The notes beneath the pieces are model-generated. The model saw nothing but the letters and a program-made list of their open reading frames with translations. It ran no database searches and had not been told where the DNA came from. This document shows, piece after piece, positions 36,234 to 46,507 of a stretch of 64,000 nt of DNA. Within the stretch, counting starts at the first letter, position 1, and each line of letters begins with the position of its first letter. The DNA is taken from the NCBI RefSeq assembly GCF_016863435.1, contig NZ_BOOW01000018.1:62001-126000 (forward strand). Reading direction: 5' to 3'. Origin of the DNA: Sinosporangium siamense. Lineage in GTDB: Bacteria > Actinomycetota > Actinomycetes > Streptosporangiales > Streptosporangiaceae. Position numbers and translations under genes: made by a program.

Positions 36234-37295
36234 ATGTCCATGCGAAGGCTGATCGCAGCCGCCCTGCTCCCGCTCGCCCTGACCGCCGCGGCGTGCGGTG
36301 GCCAGGCCACGCAGGAGGCGCAGACCACCCCCGCGCCGGGAACCTCCGCGACGCCGGAGAGCTTCGGGGAGAACTCGCTGGTCATCTACTCCGGGCGGAA
36401 CGAGAACCTGATCGCCCCCCTGATCGACAAGCTCAAGGCCGCCACCGGGGTGGACGTCCAGGTGCGCTACGGCGACAGCGCCGAACTCGCCGCCCAGATC
36501 CTCGAAGAGGGCGACCGCACCCGCGCCGACCTCTACTTCTCCCAGGACGCGGGCGCCCTCGGCGCGCTGTCCAAGGCCGGGCTGCTGGCTCCGCTGCCCC
36601 AGCCGCTGCTCGATCGTGTTCCGGAGAAATACCGCGGCGCCGACGGCACCTGGGTGGGTGTCTCCGGGCGTGCCCGCGTGATCGCCTACGACCCGCGCCA
36701 GGTGAAGGACGCCCCGAAGAGCGTCTTCGACCTGACCGACCCGAAATACAAGGGCAAGGTCGGCTGGGCCCCCACCAATGCCTCGTTCCAGTCGTTCGTG
36801 ACCGCGCTGCGTGAGGTCTCCGGCGAGGACAAGGCCCGCAAGTGGCTCACCGACATGAAGGCCAACGACACCCAGACCTTCGCCAAGAACGGCGACATCC
36901 TCAACGCCCTCGACGAGGGCAAGATCTCGGCCGGCCTCATCAACCACTACTACTGGTTTGAGAAGGTCGCCGAGAAGGGCGAGGCCGCCGTGCCGTCCAA
37001 GCTGGCGTTCCCGCAGGCCGGCGACCCGGGCTCGCTCGTCAACGTCGCGGGCGTGGCGGTGCTCAAGGCGTCCAAGCGTGCCGAGGTCGCGCAGAAGGCG
37101 ACCGACTTCCTGCTCGCCGCCGAGGCGCAGAAGTACTTCTCCGACGACACCAAGGAATATCCGCTGATCGAGGGCGTTCCGACCGCCGCCGGACTTCCCG
37201 CGCTCGACTCGATCAAGGGCCCGGACCTCGACCTGGGCAAGCTCGACTCACTCGACCAGACCCTCACCCTGCTGAAAGAGGTCGGGCTCGTCTAA
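36234..37295 (+). CDS. Fe(III) ABC transporter substrate-binding lipoprotein
   Basis: The 353-residue lipoprotein has a signal peptide and a lipobox ending at the Cys of TAAAC, then a Thr/Pro tether. The mature domain fits the FbpA/FutA family of extracellular iron-binding proteins: SLVIYSGRNENLIAPLIDKL, ADLYFSQDAGALGALSKAGLL and LINHYYWFEK. It binds ferric iron outside and passes it to the permease. The ATG is chosen because GAGGAA precedes it by 4 nt; a GTG 12 nt earlier overlaps that site. It is the first gene of three under the iron box and its TAA is followed directly by the permease ATG. Confidence 0.9.
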   Translation: MSMRRLIAAALLPLALTAAACGGQATQEAQTTPAPGTSATPESFGENSLVIYSGRNENLIAPLIDKLKAATGVDVQVRYGDSAELAAQILEEGDRTRADLYFSQDAGALGALSKAGLLAPLPQPLLDRVPEKYRGADGTWVGVSGRARVIAYDPRQVKDAPKSVFDLTDPKYKGKVGWAPTNASFQSFVTALREVSGEDKARKWLTDMKANDTQTFAKNGDILNALDEGKISAGLINHYYWFEKVAEKGEAAVPSKLAFPQAGDPGSLVNVAGVAVLKASKRAEVAQKATDFLLAAEAQKYFSDDTKEYPLIEGVPTAAGLPALDSIKGPDLDLGKLDSLDQTLTLLKEVGLV

Positions 37296-38855
37296 ATGGC
37301 CCGCACGGTCACATCAAGTTCCGCACGTGGAACCCGCCTGGGCCGCCCGCTCCGGCGGGTTCCGCGTGTCCTGCTCGTGCCCGCCGTTCTCACCGCCCTG
37401 ATCTCCCTGCTGCCGGTCGCCTACCTCGTCGTGCGGGCGTCGGGCGGCGGAATCGAGACGGTGGTGGAGACGATCTGGCGGGCCCGCACGTGGGAGCTCA
37501 CGGTGGCGAGCCTGGGGCTGGCCGCCGCCGTCACGTTGCTGAGCATCTTCGTCGGTGTCTCCCTCGCCTGGCTCGTCGTGCGCACCGACCTGCCGGGCCG
37601 CCGCGTTTTCGGCGTGCTCGCCGCGCTGCCGCTGGCGGTGCCCTCCTACGTCGCCGCCTACATCTGGATCGCCGCCTTCCCCGGCCTGACCGGATTCACG
37701 GGATCGGTGCTGGTGCTCACCTTGGTGAGCTATCCGTATGTCTATCTCCCGGTCGCGGCGGCGCTGGCCAGGATCGACCCGGCGATGGAGGAGGTCGCGC
37801 TGTCCCTGGGGCGCGGCCGTATGTCTGTCGTGCTGCGGCAACTGCGGCCGTCGGCCGCCGCCGGCGCGCTGCTGGTCGCGATGTATGCGCTGGGGGAGTT
37901 CGGCGCGGTGTCCATCATGCGGTTCGACGTCTTCACCACGCAGATCTACACCTCCTACCGCGCCAGCTTCGACCGCACCCCGGCAGCCGTGCTCGGCCTG
38001 CTCCTCGTGGTCGTCACGTTCGTGATCGTCGTCGCCGAGTCGCGGTCACGCGGCCGCGCGGCCTACGCCACCCGCGGCGCCCCGCCCCGGCGGCGGCGCG
38101 TGGTCGCGCTGCGCCCGGCGGGCAAGGCCGCCGCCCTCGTGTGGTCCGGCGCGGTCGCCGCGGCGGCGGTCGGATTCCCGTTCGCCGGGATCTGCTACTG
38201 GCTGCTGGAAGGCGCCTCCTCCGGGGTGCGCCCCGACCGGCTGCTCGCTGCCTTCGGCGCGACCGTCGGCATGGCGGCGGCGGGCGCCCTGGTGAGCACG
38301 GCGCTCGCCGTGCCGGTCGGCGTCATCGCGGCGCGTTACCGGAGCAGGACGGCCTCGGTGCTTGAGCAGGCGAGCTATGTGGGGCACGCCCTGCCCGGCA
38401 TCGTGGTCGCTCTGTCGCTGGTCTTCTTCGCCGTGCGCTACGCATATCCGCTCTATCAGCGGTGGCCCATGCTCGTGCTGGCTTATGCCGTACTCTTCCT
38501 GCCAGCGGCGGTGGGGGCGGTGCGGGCGTCGGTGCTTCAGTCGCCGCCGGTGCTGGAGGAGGTCGCGCGATCCCTCGGGCGGGGGCCTTTCGCGGTGATG
38601 CGGCAGGTCACGCTGCCGCTCGCGCTGCCGGGGGTGACGGCCGGCGCGGCGCTCGTCTTCCTCACCGCGATGAAGGAGTTGCCGGCGACGCTGCTGCTGC
38701 GGCCCACCGGCATGGACACCCTCGCCACGCGGCTCTGGACCGAGACGGGGTCGGGAGCGTACGGCGCGGCCGCGCCCTATGCCGCGGTCCTGATGCTGGT
38801 GGCCGCGGTGCCGGGGTTCGTGCTGGGCCGCCGTTCCACGAAAGAGGACACATGA
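37296..38855 (+). CDS. Fe(III) ABC transporter permease, double-domain
   Basis: The 519-residue protein has about twelve transmembrane segments and two permease modules. Each carries an EAA-type loop (EEVALSLGRGRMSVVLRQLRPS and EEVARSLGRGPFAVMRQVTLP). This is the fused FbpB-type permease of ferric iron importers. Its ATG directly follows the binding-protein stop, and its own stop overlaps the ATPase start (ATGA). Confidence 0.9.
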   Translation: MARTVTSSSARGTRLGRPLRRVPRVLLVPAVLTALISLLPVAYLVVRASGGGIETVVETIWRARTWELTVASLGLAAAVTLLSIFVGVSLAWLVVRTDLPGRRVFGVLAALPLAVPSYVAAYIWIAAFPGLTGFTGSVLVLTLVSYPYVYLPVAAALARIDPAMEEVALSLGRGRMSVVLRQLRPSAAAGALLVAMYALGEFGAVSIMRFDVFTTQIYTSYRASFDRTPAAVLGLLLVVVTFVIVVAESRSRGRAAYATRGAPPRRRRVVALRPAGKAAALVWSGAVAAAAVGFPFAGICYWLLEGASSGVRPDRLLAAFGATVGMAAAGALVSTALAVPVGVIAARYRSRTASVLEQASYVGHALPGIVVALSLVFFAVRYAYPLYQRWPMLVLAYAVLFLPAAVGAVRASVLQSPPVLEEVARSLGRGPFAVMRQVTLPLALPGVTAGAALVFLTAMKELPATLLLRPTGMDTLATRLWTETGSGAYGAAAPYAAVLMLVAAVPGFVLGRRSTKEDT

Positions 38856-39874
38856 GACTGGAAGTCGACGGGGTGTCAAAGGCGTTCGGCGGCACGCGGG
38901 TGCTCGACGACGTGTCGCTGGTGGTCGACGACGGTGAGCTGGCAGCGGTGCTCGGGCCTTCCGGTTGCGGGAAGACGACGCTGCTGCGCATCGTGGCGGG
39001 GTTCGAGAGCGCGGACGCGGGGTCGGTCGCCGTCGGGGGCGCCGACATCACATCGTTGCCGCCGGAGCGGCGCAGGATCGGGATCGTGCCGCAGGAGGCC
39101 GCGCTGTTCCCGCACCTGACGGTGAGGCGCAACGTGGGGTTCGGGTTGCCGCGCGGGGCGGCGTCGGCCGAACGCGCCCGCGAGTGCCTGGACCTAGTGG
39201 GCCTTTCCGGTTTCGGCGACCGTATGCCGCACGAGCTGTCCGGCGGCCAGCAGCAGCGGGTGGCGCTCGCCCGCGCGCTCGCGCCGGGCCCCGGCGTGGT
39301 GCTGCTCGACGAGCCCTTCAACGCGCTGGACCGGTCCCTGCGGGTCAGTGTGCGCGACGACGTGCGCGACGCCCTGAAGCGGGCCGGCGCGACCGCGGTG
39401 CTGGTCACGCACGACCAGGAGGAGGCCATGTCGATGGCCGACACCGTCGCGGTCATGCGGGAGGGGCGCATCGTGCAGAAGGACGAGCCGGCGTCGGTCT
39501 ACGCGGCTCCGCGCGACCTCGGGGTCGCCACCTTCGTGGGGGAGGCGGTGATCCTGCCGGCCTCGGCCGCGGGTGGGGTGGCCTCCTGTGTGCTCGGCGC
39601 CCTGCCGTACGCCGCAGGCGGGAGCGAGGGGCAGGGGCGCGTCGCCGTACGCCCCGAGCAGTTCGTGCTCACCGTGCCCGGCGGCGGGACGGTCGGCCGG
39701 GTGGAGCGTGTGGAGTTCTTCGGCCACGACGCCGCGCTCACCGTCGTGCTCGACGGTGAGCGCGACGGCGAGGGGGTCGTGATCCGGGCCCGCACCCGGG
39801 GCGACGCGGGCCACCGGACGGGCGACCGCGTGGGGGTCGAGGTCGAGGGTTCGGTGTTGTTCTTCGTGTCCTGA
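38852..39874 (+). CDS. Fe(III) ABC transporter ATP-binding protein
   Basis: The 340-residue ATPase has Walker [12 protein letters not shown]-loop VPQEAA, signature [10 protein letters not shown], Walker B VLLDEPFNALD and H-loop VTHDQEEA. The C-terminal ~110 residues form a TOBE/OB-like regulatory domain (GRVAVRPEQFVLTVPGGGTVGRVERVEFFGHDAAL), as in FbpC. It powers the ferric importer. The ATG overlaps the permease stop by 4 nt, which settles the start although the frame is open for 390 nt further upstream. Confidence 0.9.
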   Translation: MRLEVDGVSKAFGGTRVLDDVSLVVDDGELAAVLGPSGCGKTTLLRIVAGFESADAGSVAVGGADITSLPPERRRIGIVPQEAALFPHLTVRRNVGFGLPRGAASAERARECLDLVGLSGFGDRMPHELSGGQQQRVALARALAPGPGVVLLDEPFNALDRSLRVSVRDDVRDALKRAGATAVLVTHDQEEAMSMADTVAVMREGRIVQKDEPASVYAAPRDLGVATFVGEAVILPASAAGGVASCVLGALPYAAGGSEGQGRVAVRPEQFVLTVPGGGTVGRVERVEFFGHDAALTVVLDGERDGEGVVIRARTRGDAGHRTGDRVGVEVEGSVLFFVS

Positions 39875-39990
39875 TCGTTGTGTACTCGTTGTCCCTCACC
39901 TCGAGGGGGCGAACTCCGATAAGAGCTGGTTTCCTGGGAGTAATCGGGAGTCGCCGGGGACGTCGGGATTTGCCGCTAGGGTGACGTCTC

Positions 39991-40389
39991 ATGCTCCGGT
40001 CCCTTCTCCTCGGGCTGGTGCCGCCACGGTTCAGGCGCGCCGTGGTCGCACGCTTGGACGCCCGCTATGTCACCAAGGCCGACCATCGCGACGACATCAA
40101 GGACTCCCTGTGGGAGATCCAGGTCGTCAGCCGTGAGGTCGCCGCGCTCCGCCGCGACGTGGAGCGGCTCCGGGCACAGCTCGCCGCGGCGGTGCCGAGC
40201 CCGGAGCTGGCCGGGCGGGTCGCCGAGGTGGACCGCCTGGCGAAGGAGACCGCCGTGGCCCTCGACCGCGTCCTGCAGAACGAGGTGCTGCTCTGGCAGG
40301 CGGTCGACGCGCTCGCCGAGGGCGGCGACGCTCGCGGCGACGACGGCGCACCTGAGCTCGGCGGCGAGGGGTCCGCGCGATGCGTGTGA
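39991..40389 (+). CDS. small coiled-coil protein of unknown function
   Basis: The 132-residue protein has a basic, amphipathic N-terminus (MLRSLLLGLVPPRFRRAVVARLDARYVTK) and a central coiled coil (EVAALRRDVERLRAQLAAAVPS...LAKETAVALDRVLQNE). It ends in an acidic Gly/Ala-rich tail. I do not recognise it, though similar short proteins occur beside surface-glycan genes in actinomycetes. Its last codons overlap the start of the PP-loop gene by 10 nt, so it belongs to that operon. A TAGGGT 11 nt before the start could be a -10 box for a nearly leaderless mRNA. Confidence 0.6.
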   Translation: MLRSLLLGLVPPRFRRAVVARLDARYVTKADHRDDIKDSLWEIQVVSREVAALRRDVERLRAQLAAAVPSPELAGRVAEVDRLAKETAVALDRVLQNEVLLWQAVDALAEGGDARGDDGAPELGGEGSARCV

Positions 40390-41645
40390 GCTGGACGCGG
40401 GACGGTTTCACGTGGAACCTCGTCTTCCGCCTCGACCCCGAGGACGCCATCACCGGCACAGTCACCGACGGACAGCCGGTCACCATGGCCACCAACTCGT
40501 GCCGGGTGGTCCTGCCCCGCACCGTCGCCGAGCCCCATCCGGACCTGCTGGCCGTGGCGGCCTGGTCGATCGTCGCGCCCTGGACGCGCAGACGCGTGCG
40601 TTTCGACCGGCCCATCTCGCCCGAGCTCGCGCTGGCCCTGTGGAGCGGCTGGGGGGTGGAGGCCGGCCCGGCCTCCGGCCTGCCCCGGCCGGCCGACGGG
40701 GAGCGGCTCGCCCTCTCCTACAGCGGCGGTGCCGACTCGGTGGCCGTCGCCGAGATGCTGGACGACGCACCCTTCATCCACTTCCAACGCGAGCCGCATC
40801 CCCGGGTGCCGAACCGGTGGACGCACTACCGGGCCGACGTGCTCGCCGCGCTGGCCGCCGAGACCGGCCGCGACCTCACCATCGTGCGGTCCGATCTGGA
40901 GTTCACCCTCGCCGAGCCGCGGCCCGGCTACCCCGAGCACCATGCCGTCGCGGCCGGGGCCCTGCTGCTCGCCGACGACATGAACCTCGGCGGCCTCGCC
41001 GTTGGATATGAGCTGGGCTCACGCTGGTTGGGCGGCGACCGCTACCTCCTGCGCTATACGCCGGACAACCCGATGTGGGCGCCCGACGGCATGTGGGGCC
41101 GCCTGTTCGCGACCGCCGGTCTGCCGATCGTGTTGCCCGTGGGCGGCGTCAGCGAGGCCGTCACGATGCGCATCGCCCTCGAATCCCGGCTGTCGCCGCA
41201 GGTGCGCTGGTGCCTGCGCGGCGACAAGGGCGGCCCGTGCGGCACCTGCGGCAAATGCCTCTACAAGGAGCTGATCCAGGCCGCCGTCGAACGACGGCCC
41301 CTCAACACCACGATCACCGCAAAGCGCCCGGTCGCCCGCAAGTGGCAGGACCCTCCGCCATACGGCGGCCAGGAGATGATCGAGTACGGCTGTGCCTGGG
41401 TGCCCGGCATCCAGAACACCCCGTTCGCCAAGGCGGCCGAACACCTCGGCGCCACCCCGATGTCGGTCGCCTGGCTGGAGCGCTGCTACCGCCCCGCGAT
41501 CGCCGAGATCCCGGCGCGCTGGCGCAAACGCGTCGAGGACTACATGGCGCTGGAGGTCGGCTACATGAGCGACGACGAGGCGCGGAAGGTGGAGACCTGG
41601 GGCACGGCGCACGGCTTGGACCATGACGGCTCGGACCATGACTGA
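40380..41645 (+). CDS. PP-loop (adenine-nucleotide alpha-hydrolase fold) protein, DUF6395-like
   Basis: The 421-residue protein opens with a ~95-residue beta-rich domain (VSWTRDGFTWNLVFRLDPED). A PP-loop module then follows, with the ATP-pyrophosphatase motif LSYSGGADSVAVAEML. Further on are a Cys cluster in GPCGTCGKCLYK, which could bind zinc or an iron-sulfur cluster, and RPVARKWQDPPPYGG. PP-loop enzymes adenylate a carboxylate or nucleotide base before amidation or thiolation, as in QueC, asparagine synthetase and tRNA thiolases. The substrate here is unknown. It overlaps both neighbours, the coiled-coil protein and the amine oxidase, which argues for one pathway. I believe the family to be DUF6395 but cannot confirm it. 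Confidence 0.72.
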   Translation: MRVSWTRDGFTWNLVFRLDPEDAITGTVTDGQPVTMATNSCRVVLPRTVAEPHPDLLAVAAWSIVAPWTRRRVRFDRPISPELALALWSGWGVEAGPASGLPRPADGERLALSYSGGADSVAVAEMLDDAPFIHFQREPHPRVPNRWTHYRADVLAALAAETGRDLTIVRSDLEFTLAEPRPGYPEHHAVAAGALLLADDMNLGGLAVGYELGSRWLGGDRYLLRYTPDNPMWAPDGMWGRLFATAGLPIVLPVGGVSEAVTMRIALESRLSPQVRWCLRGDKGGPCGTCGKCLYKELIQAAVERRPLNTTITAKRPVARKWQDPPPYGGQEMIEYGCAWVPGIQNTPFAKAAEHLGATPMSVAWLERCYRPAIAEIPARWRKRVEDYMALEVGYMSDDEARKVETWGTAHGLDHDGSDHD

Positions 41646-43200
41646 GCGCGGCCTGTCACGGCGCGCCCTGCTGGTCGGCGTGGGGGCCGCGGGCGGCGCG
41701 GGCGCGATGTTCGCCGCCATGAGCGCGCTCGGACTCGCCCCCGGCTCCCATGACACGCCCGCCTTCGACGCGCCCGCGCCGGGCGACTTCGCCCTGCGCG
41801 GCCGGGCGGCGGCCAGGGTCGTCGTGCTCGGCGCCGGGGTCGCCGGGCTGACCTGCGCCTACGAGCTGGGCAAGGCGGGCTACGACTGCGTGGTGCTGGA
41901 GGCGCGCGACCGCGTGGGCGGGCGCAACCTGACGCTGCGCGGCGGCGACACGCTGCCGGAGATCGGCGGTGAGACGCAGACCGCGAAGTTCGGCGAGGAC
42001 GTCTACTTCAACGCCGGACCGGCGCGGATCGCGCCGTGGATGGTCACGATGGACTACTGCCGCGAGCTCGGCGTGCCGGTCGAGGTCTTCGTCAACTCCA
42101 ACTCCTCCGCCTATGTCTACACCGGCGGCATGCGGGCACCCGTGCGCGCCCGCACCGCCCGCGCCGACATGTACGGCTACATCGCCGAACTCCTGGCCAA
42201 GGCCACCGACGCCGGCGCCCTGGACAAACGCCTCACCGAGCAGGACCGTGAGCGGCTGCTCGAATTCCTGAGCGGCTTCGGCGACATCGGCGGGAAACAC
42301 ACCTACGAGGGCAGCCCCCGGCGCGGCTTCGGCGCCTGGCCGGGCATCCTGCCGGGCACCCCGCTGCCCGGCCCCGGCACGCTGGCCGAGGTGTTGTCGG
42401 CGGGCACCGGCAGGGCGCTCACCATGGACTTCGGCTTCGACCAGGCGGCCCCGATGTTCCAGCCGGTCGGCGGCATGGACACGATCGTCACCGCCCTCGT
42501 CAAGGCAGTCGGCGAGCACCGGATCAAGCTCGGCACCCGCGTCACCCGGATCACCGACCGCCCAGGCGGCGTCGAGGTGGCCTACGACGGTGGCGCGGTC
42601 ACGGGGGACTACTGCATCGCGACGCTCCCGCCGCACGTCCTCGCCAAGATCCCGCACAACCTCGGCACCCCGGTCACCGACGCGCTGCGCACACCCGTGC
42701 CGGTCTCCGCGGGCAAGATGGGGCTGGAATACGGCCGCCGGTGGTGGGAGCTGGACGAGAACATCTACGGCGGATCCTCCGAGACCGATCTCGACATCAC
42801 CCACATCTGGTATCCCTCGCACGGCTACCACTCGCAGCGCGGCCTCGTCGTCGGCTACTACGCGGTCGGCAGGCACGCCGACGGCTACGCCCGGCTGACC
42901 CACGACCAGCGGCGGGCACGCGCGCTCACCCAGGGAAAGAAGATCCACGGTGAGCTCTACCGCACCGGCCTGCTGTCGAGCATGTCGATCGAATGGCGCA
43001 GGCAGCCGCACATCGAGGGGGCCTGGGTGGCCTGGCCGTCCCACGACGGCGGGTTCACCCTGTTGCAGCGACCGGCCGGGCGGGTCTACTTCGCGGGCGA
43101 CTGGCTGACCAGCCTGGTCGCCTGGCAGGCCGGTGCCATGGAGTCGGCCCGCAAGGTCGTCACCGAGCTGCACACGCGCGCCCTGGCCCGGCCCGGATAA
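41638..43200 (+). CDS. Tat-exported flavin amine oxidase
   Basis: The 520-residue FAD enzyme has a twin-arginine signal (SRRALLVGVGAAGGAGAMFAAM) and so is predicted to be exported folded. It has the dinucleotide-binding GAGVAGLTCAYELGKAGYDCVVLEARDRVGGR and the C-terminal FAD motif VYFAGDWLTSLVAWQAGAMESA of the monoamine/L-amino-acid oxidase family. It should oxidise an amine or amino acid outside the membrane, releasing H2O2 and ammonia. The gene overlaps the PP-loop gene by 8 nt. An ATG 15 nt earlier is an alternative start, and neither has a clear ribosome site. The end is followed by a strong hairpin. Confidence 0.85.
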   Translation: MTERGLSRRALLVGVGAAGGAGAMFAAMSALGLAPGSHDTPAFDAPAPGDFALRGRAAARVVVLGAGVAGLTCAYELGKAGYDCVVLEARDRVGGRNLTLRGGDTLPEIGGETQTAKFGEDVYFNAGPARIAPWMVTMDYCRELGVPVEVFVNSNSSAYVYTGGMRAPVRARTARADMYGYIAELLAKATDAGALDKRLTEQDRERLLEFLSGFGDIGGKHTYEGSPRRGFGAWPGILPGTPLPGPGTLAEVLSAGTGRALTMDFGFDQAAPMFQPVGGMDTIVTALVKAVGEHRIKLGTRVTRITDRPGGVEVAYDGGAVTGDYCIATLPPHVLAKIPHNLGTPVTDALRTPVPVSAGKMGLEYGRRWWELDENIYGGSSETDLDITHIWYPSHGYHSQRGLVVGYYAVGRHADGYARLTHDQRRARALTQGKKIHGELYRTGLLSSMSIEWRRQPHIEGAWVAWPSHDGGFTLLQRPAGRVYFAGDWLTSLVAWQAGAMESARKVVTELHTRALARPG

Positions 43201-43212
43201 GCCGGTACGGCG

Positions 43213-43242
43213 GAAGCCCGGGCGGCGTCCCGCCGGGGCTTC
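43213..43242 (+). terminator. terminator after the amine oxidase
   Basis: A 13-bp imperfect stem (GAAGCCC-g-GGCGG with CCGCC-g-GGGCTTC, one G-G mismatch) encloses a 4-nt loop, 13 nt past the stop codon. Confidence 0.7.
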
Positions 43243-43444
43243 ACGGGGCCCTACCGGGCCGCCGAGGAGCCCCGGGGCGGGGCCGGCGGCGTCTCGGCAC
43301 TGCTCCGGCGGGCCGGTGCGGAAGCCGTGCCCGCGTAAGGTCGGACGATTCCCTATGGTGGACGGTAAGCCTCACCTACCCGCCGCGTCAGAGGGACGGC
43401 AGGAGAAGACCGGGGGCCTGATGTGGTGTGAAAGGTGAGTTCTT

Positions 43445-43969
43445 GTGATCCTCGGCACGCTTGAGTGGGTTCCCGCACTCGACCGGCCCGATCTGCTGGC
43501 CGACCCCGTGGCTCGTGCCGTACGCGAGTCGGGAGTCGAGGCGTGGGTGGCGGAGATCGACCCGGCCCTGGCGGACACCGCGGCGTTCTGCGAGCGCTAC
43601 GGCGTCACCATGACCGAGTCCGCCAACTGCGTGGTCGTCGCCGCCAAGCGCGGGGGTGAGACCCGTCACGCCGCCTGCATGGTGCCGGCCGATCGGCGCG
43701 CCGACATCAACGGAGTGGTGCGCCGTCACCTTGATGCCCGAAAGACCTCTTTCGCCCCGATGGATTCCGCAGTGGAGATGACGGGCATGGAATACGGTGG
43801 CATCACCCCACTCGGGCTTCCGGGTGAATGGCCGCTTCTGGTGGATGCCGCGGTGGCGGAGCATCCGTGTGTCGTCATCGGAAGCGGGGTGCGCCGCTCC
43901 AAACTCGCGGTGTCCGGTGCTGTGCTCGCCGGGTTGAAGCAGGCGGAAGTGCTCGCTCTGACAGTTTGA
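43445..43969 (+). CDS. YbaK/EbsC family aminoacyl-tRNA deacylase-like protein
   Basis: The 174-residue single-domain protein fits the YbaK/ProX editing family. Recognisable blocks are ALADTAAFCERYGVTMTESANCVVVAAKRGGE, CMVPADRRADINGVVRRHL and GITPLGLPGEWPLLVD. Such proteins hydrolyse mischarged aminoacyl-tRNAs, for example Cys- or Ala-tRNAPro. The GTG start follows AAGGTGAG. It is separated from the amine oxidase by a terminator, so it is a single-gene unit. Confidence 0.85.
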   Translation: MILGTLEWVPALDRPDLLADPVARAVRESGVEAWVAEIDPALADTAAFCERYGVTMTESANCVVVAAKRGGETRHAACMVPADRRADINGVVRRHLDARKTSFAPMDSAVEMTGMEYGGITPLGLPGEWPLLVDAAVAEHPCVVIGSGVRRSKLAVSGAVLAGLKQAEVLALTV

Positions 43970-44271
43970 GCGCACGACAGGGGTTGAAGTAGTTCCCCGA
44001 TTGGGAAACCGTTGGTATCCGGCCGAACGTTATGTGGTTGGAGACTGGGCGATGCCCTGTTTTCCGACCGCTGCACACCGGTGGGCTTCGGAGAGGGGCC
44101 GGAACGCTCCGCCGGATCCGCCGGGTGGTCTCGCGATCCGAACTCGCGAACCAGGGTGAAAGGTGCTCATGTGGGCAATTGGGTCGTCTCTCGGGCAGCC
44201 TTAGCGGCAACAGAGTTAAAAGTGGCGGCGTTCAAGGTGGCGGTGTTTCAGCCGGTATGGTGCTGCATGCC
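43970..44271 (+). other. intergenic gap before the kinase cluster
   Basis: The 300-bp gap has no supported gene. It probably carries the promoter of the kinase triplet. Confidence 0.4.
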
Positions 44272-46446
<2,175 letters not shown>

Positions 46447-46507
46447 GCACGCGAGGGGGGTGCCGGGAGCGTGGCTCCCGGGACGGCGGACGAGGCGGGG
46501 TGATCCG

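Noticed and set aside
38462-38851. N-terminal extension of the iron ABC ATPase by 130 codons
   Set aside because: The extension lies inside the permease gene in another frame; the ATGA overlap and the start of the ATPase fold fix the start at 38852.
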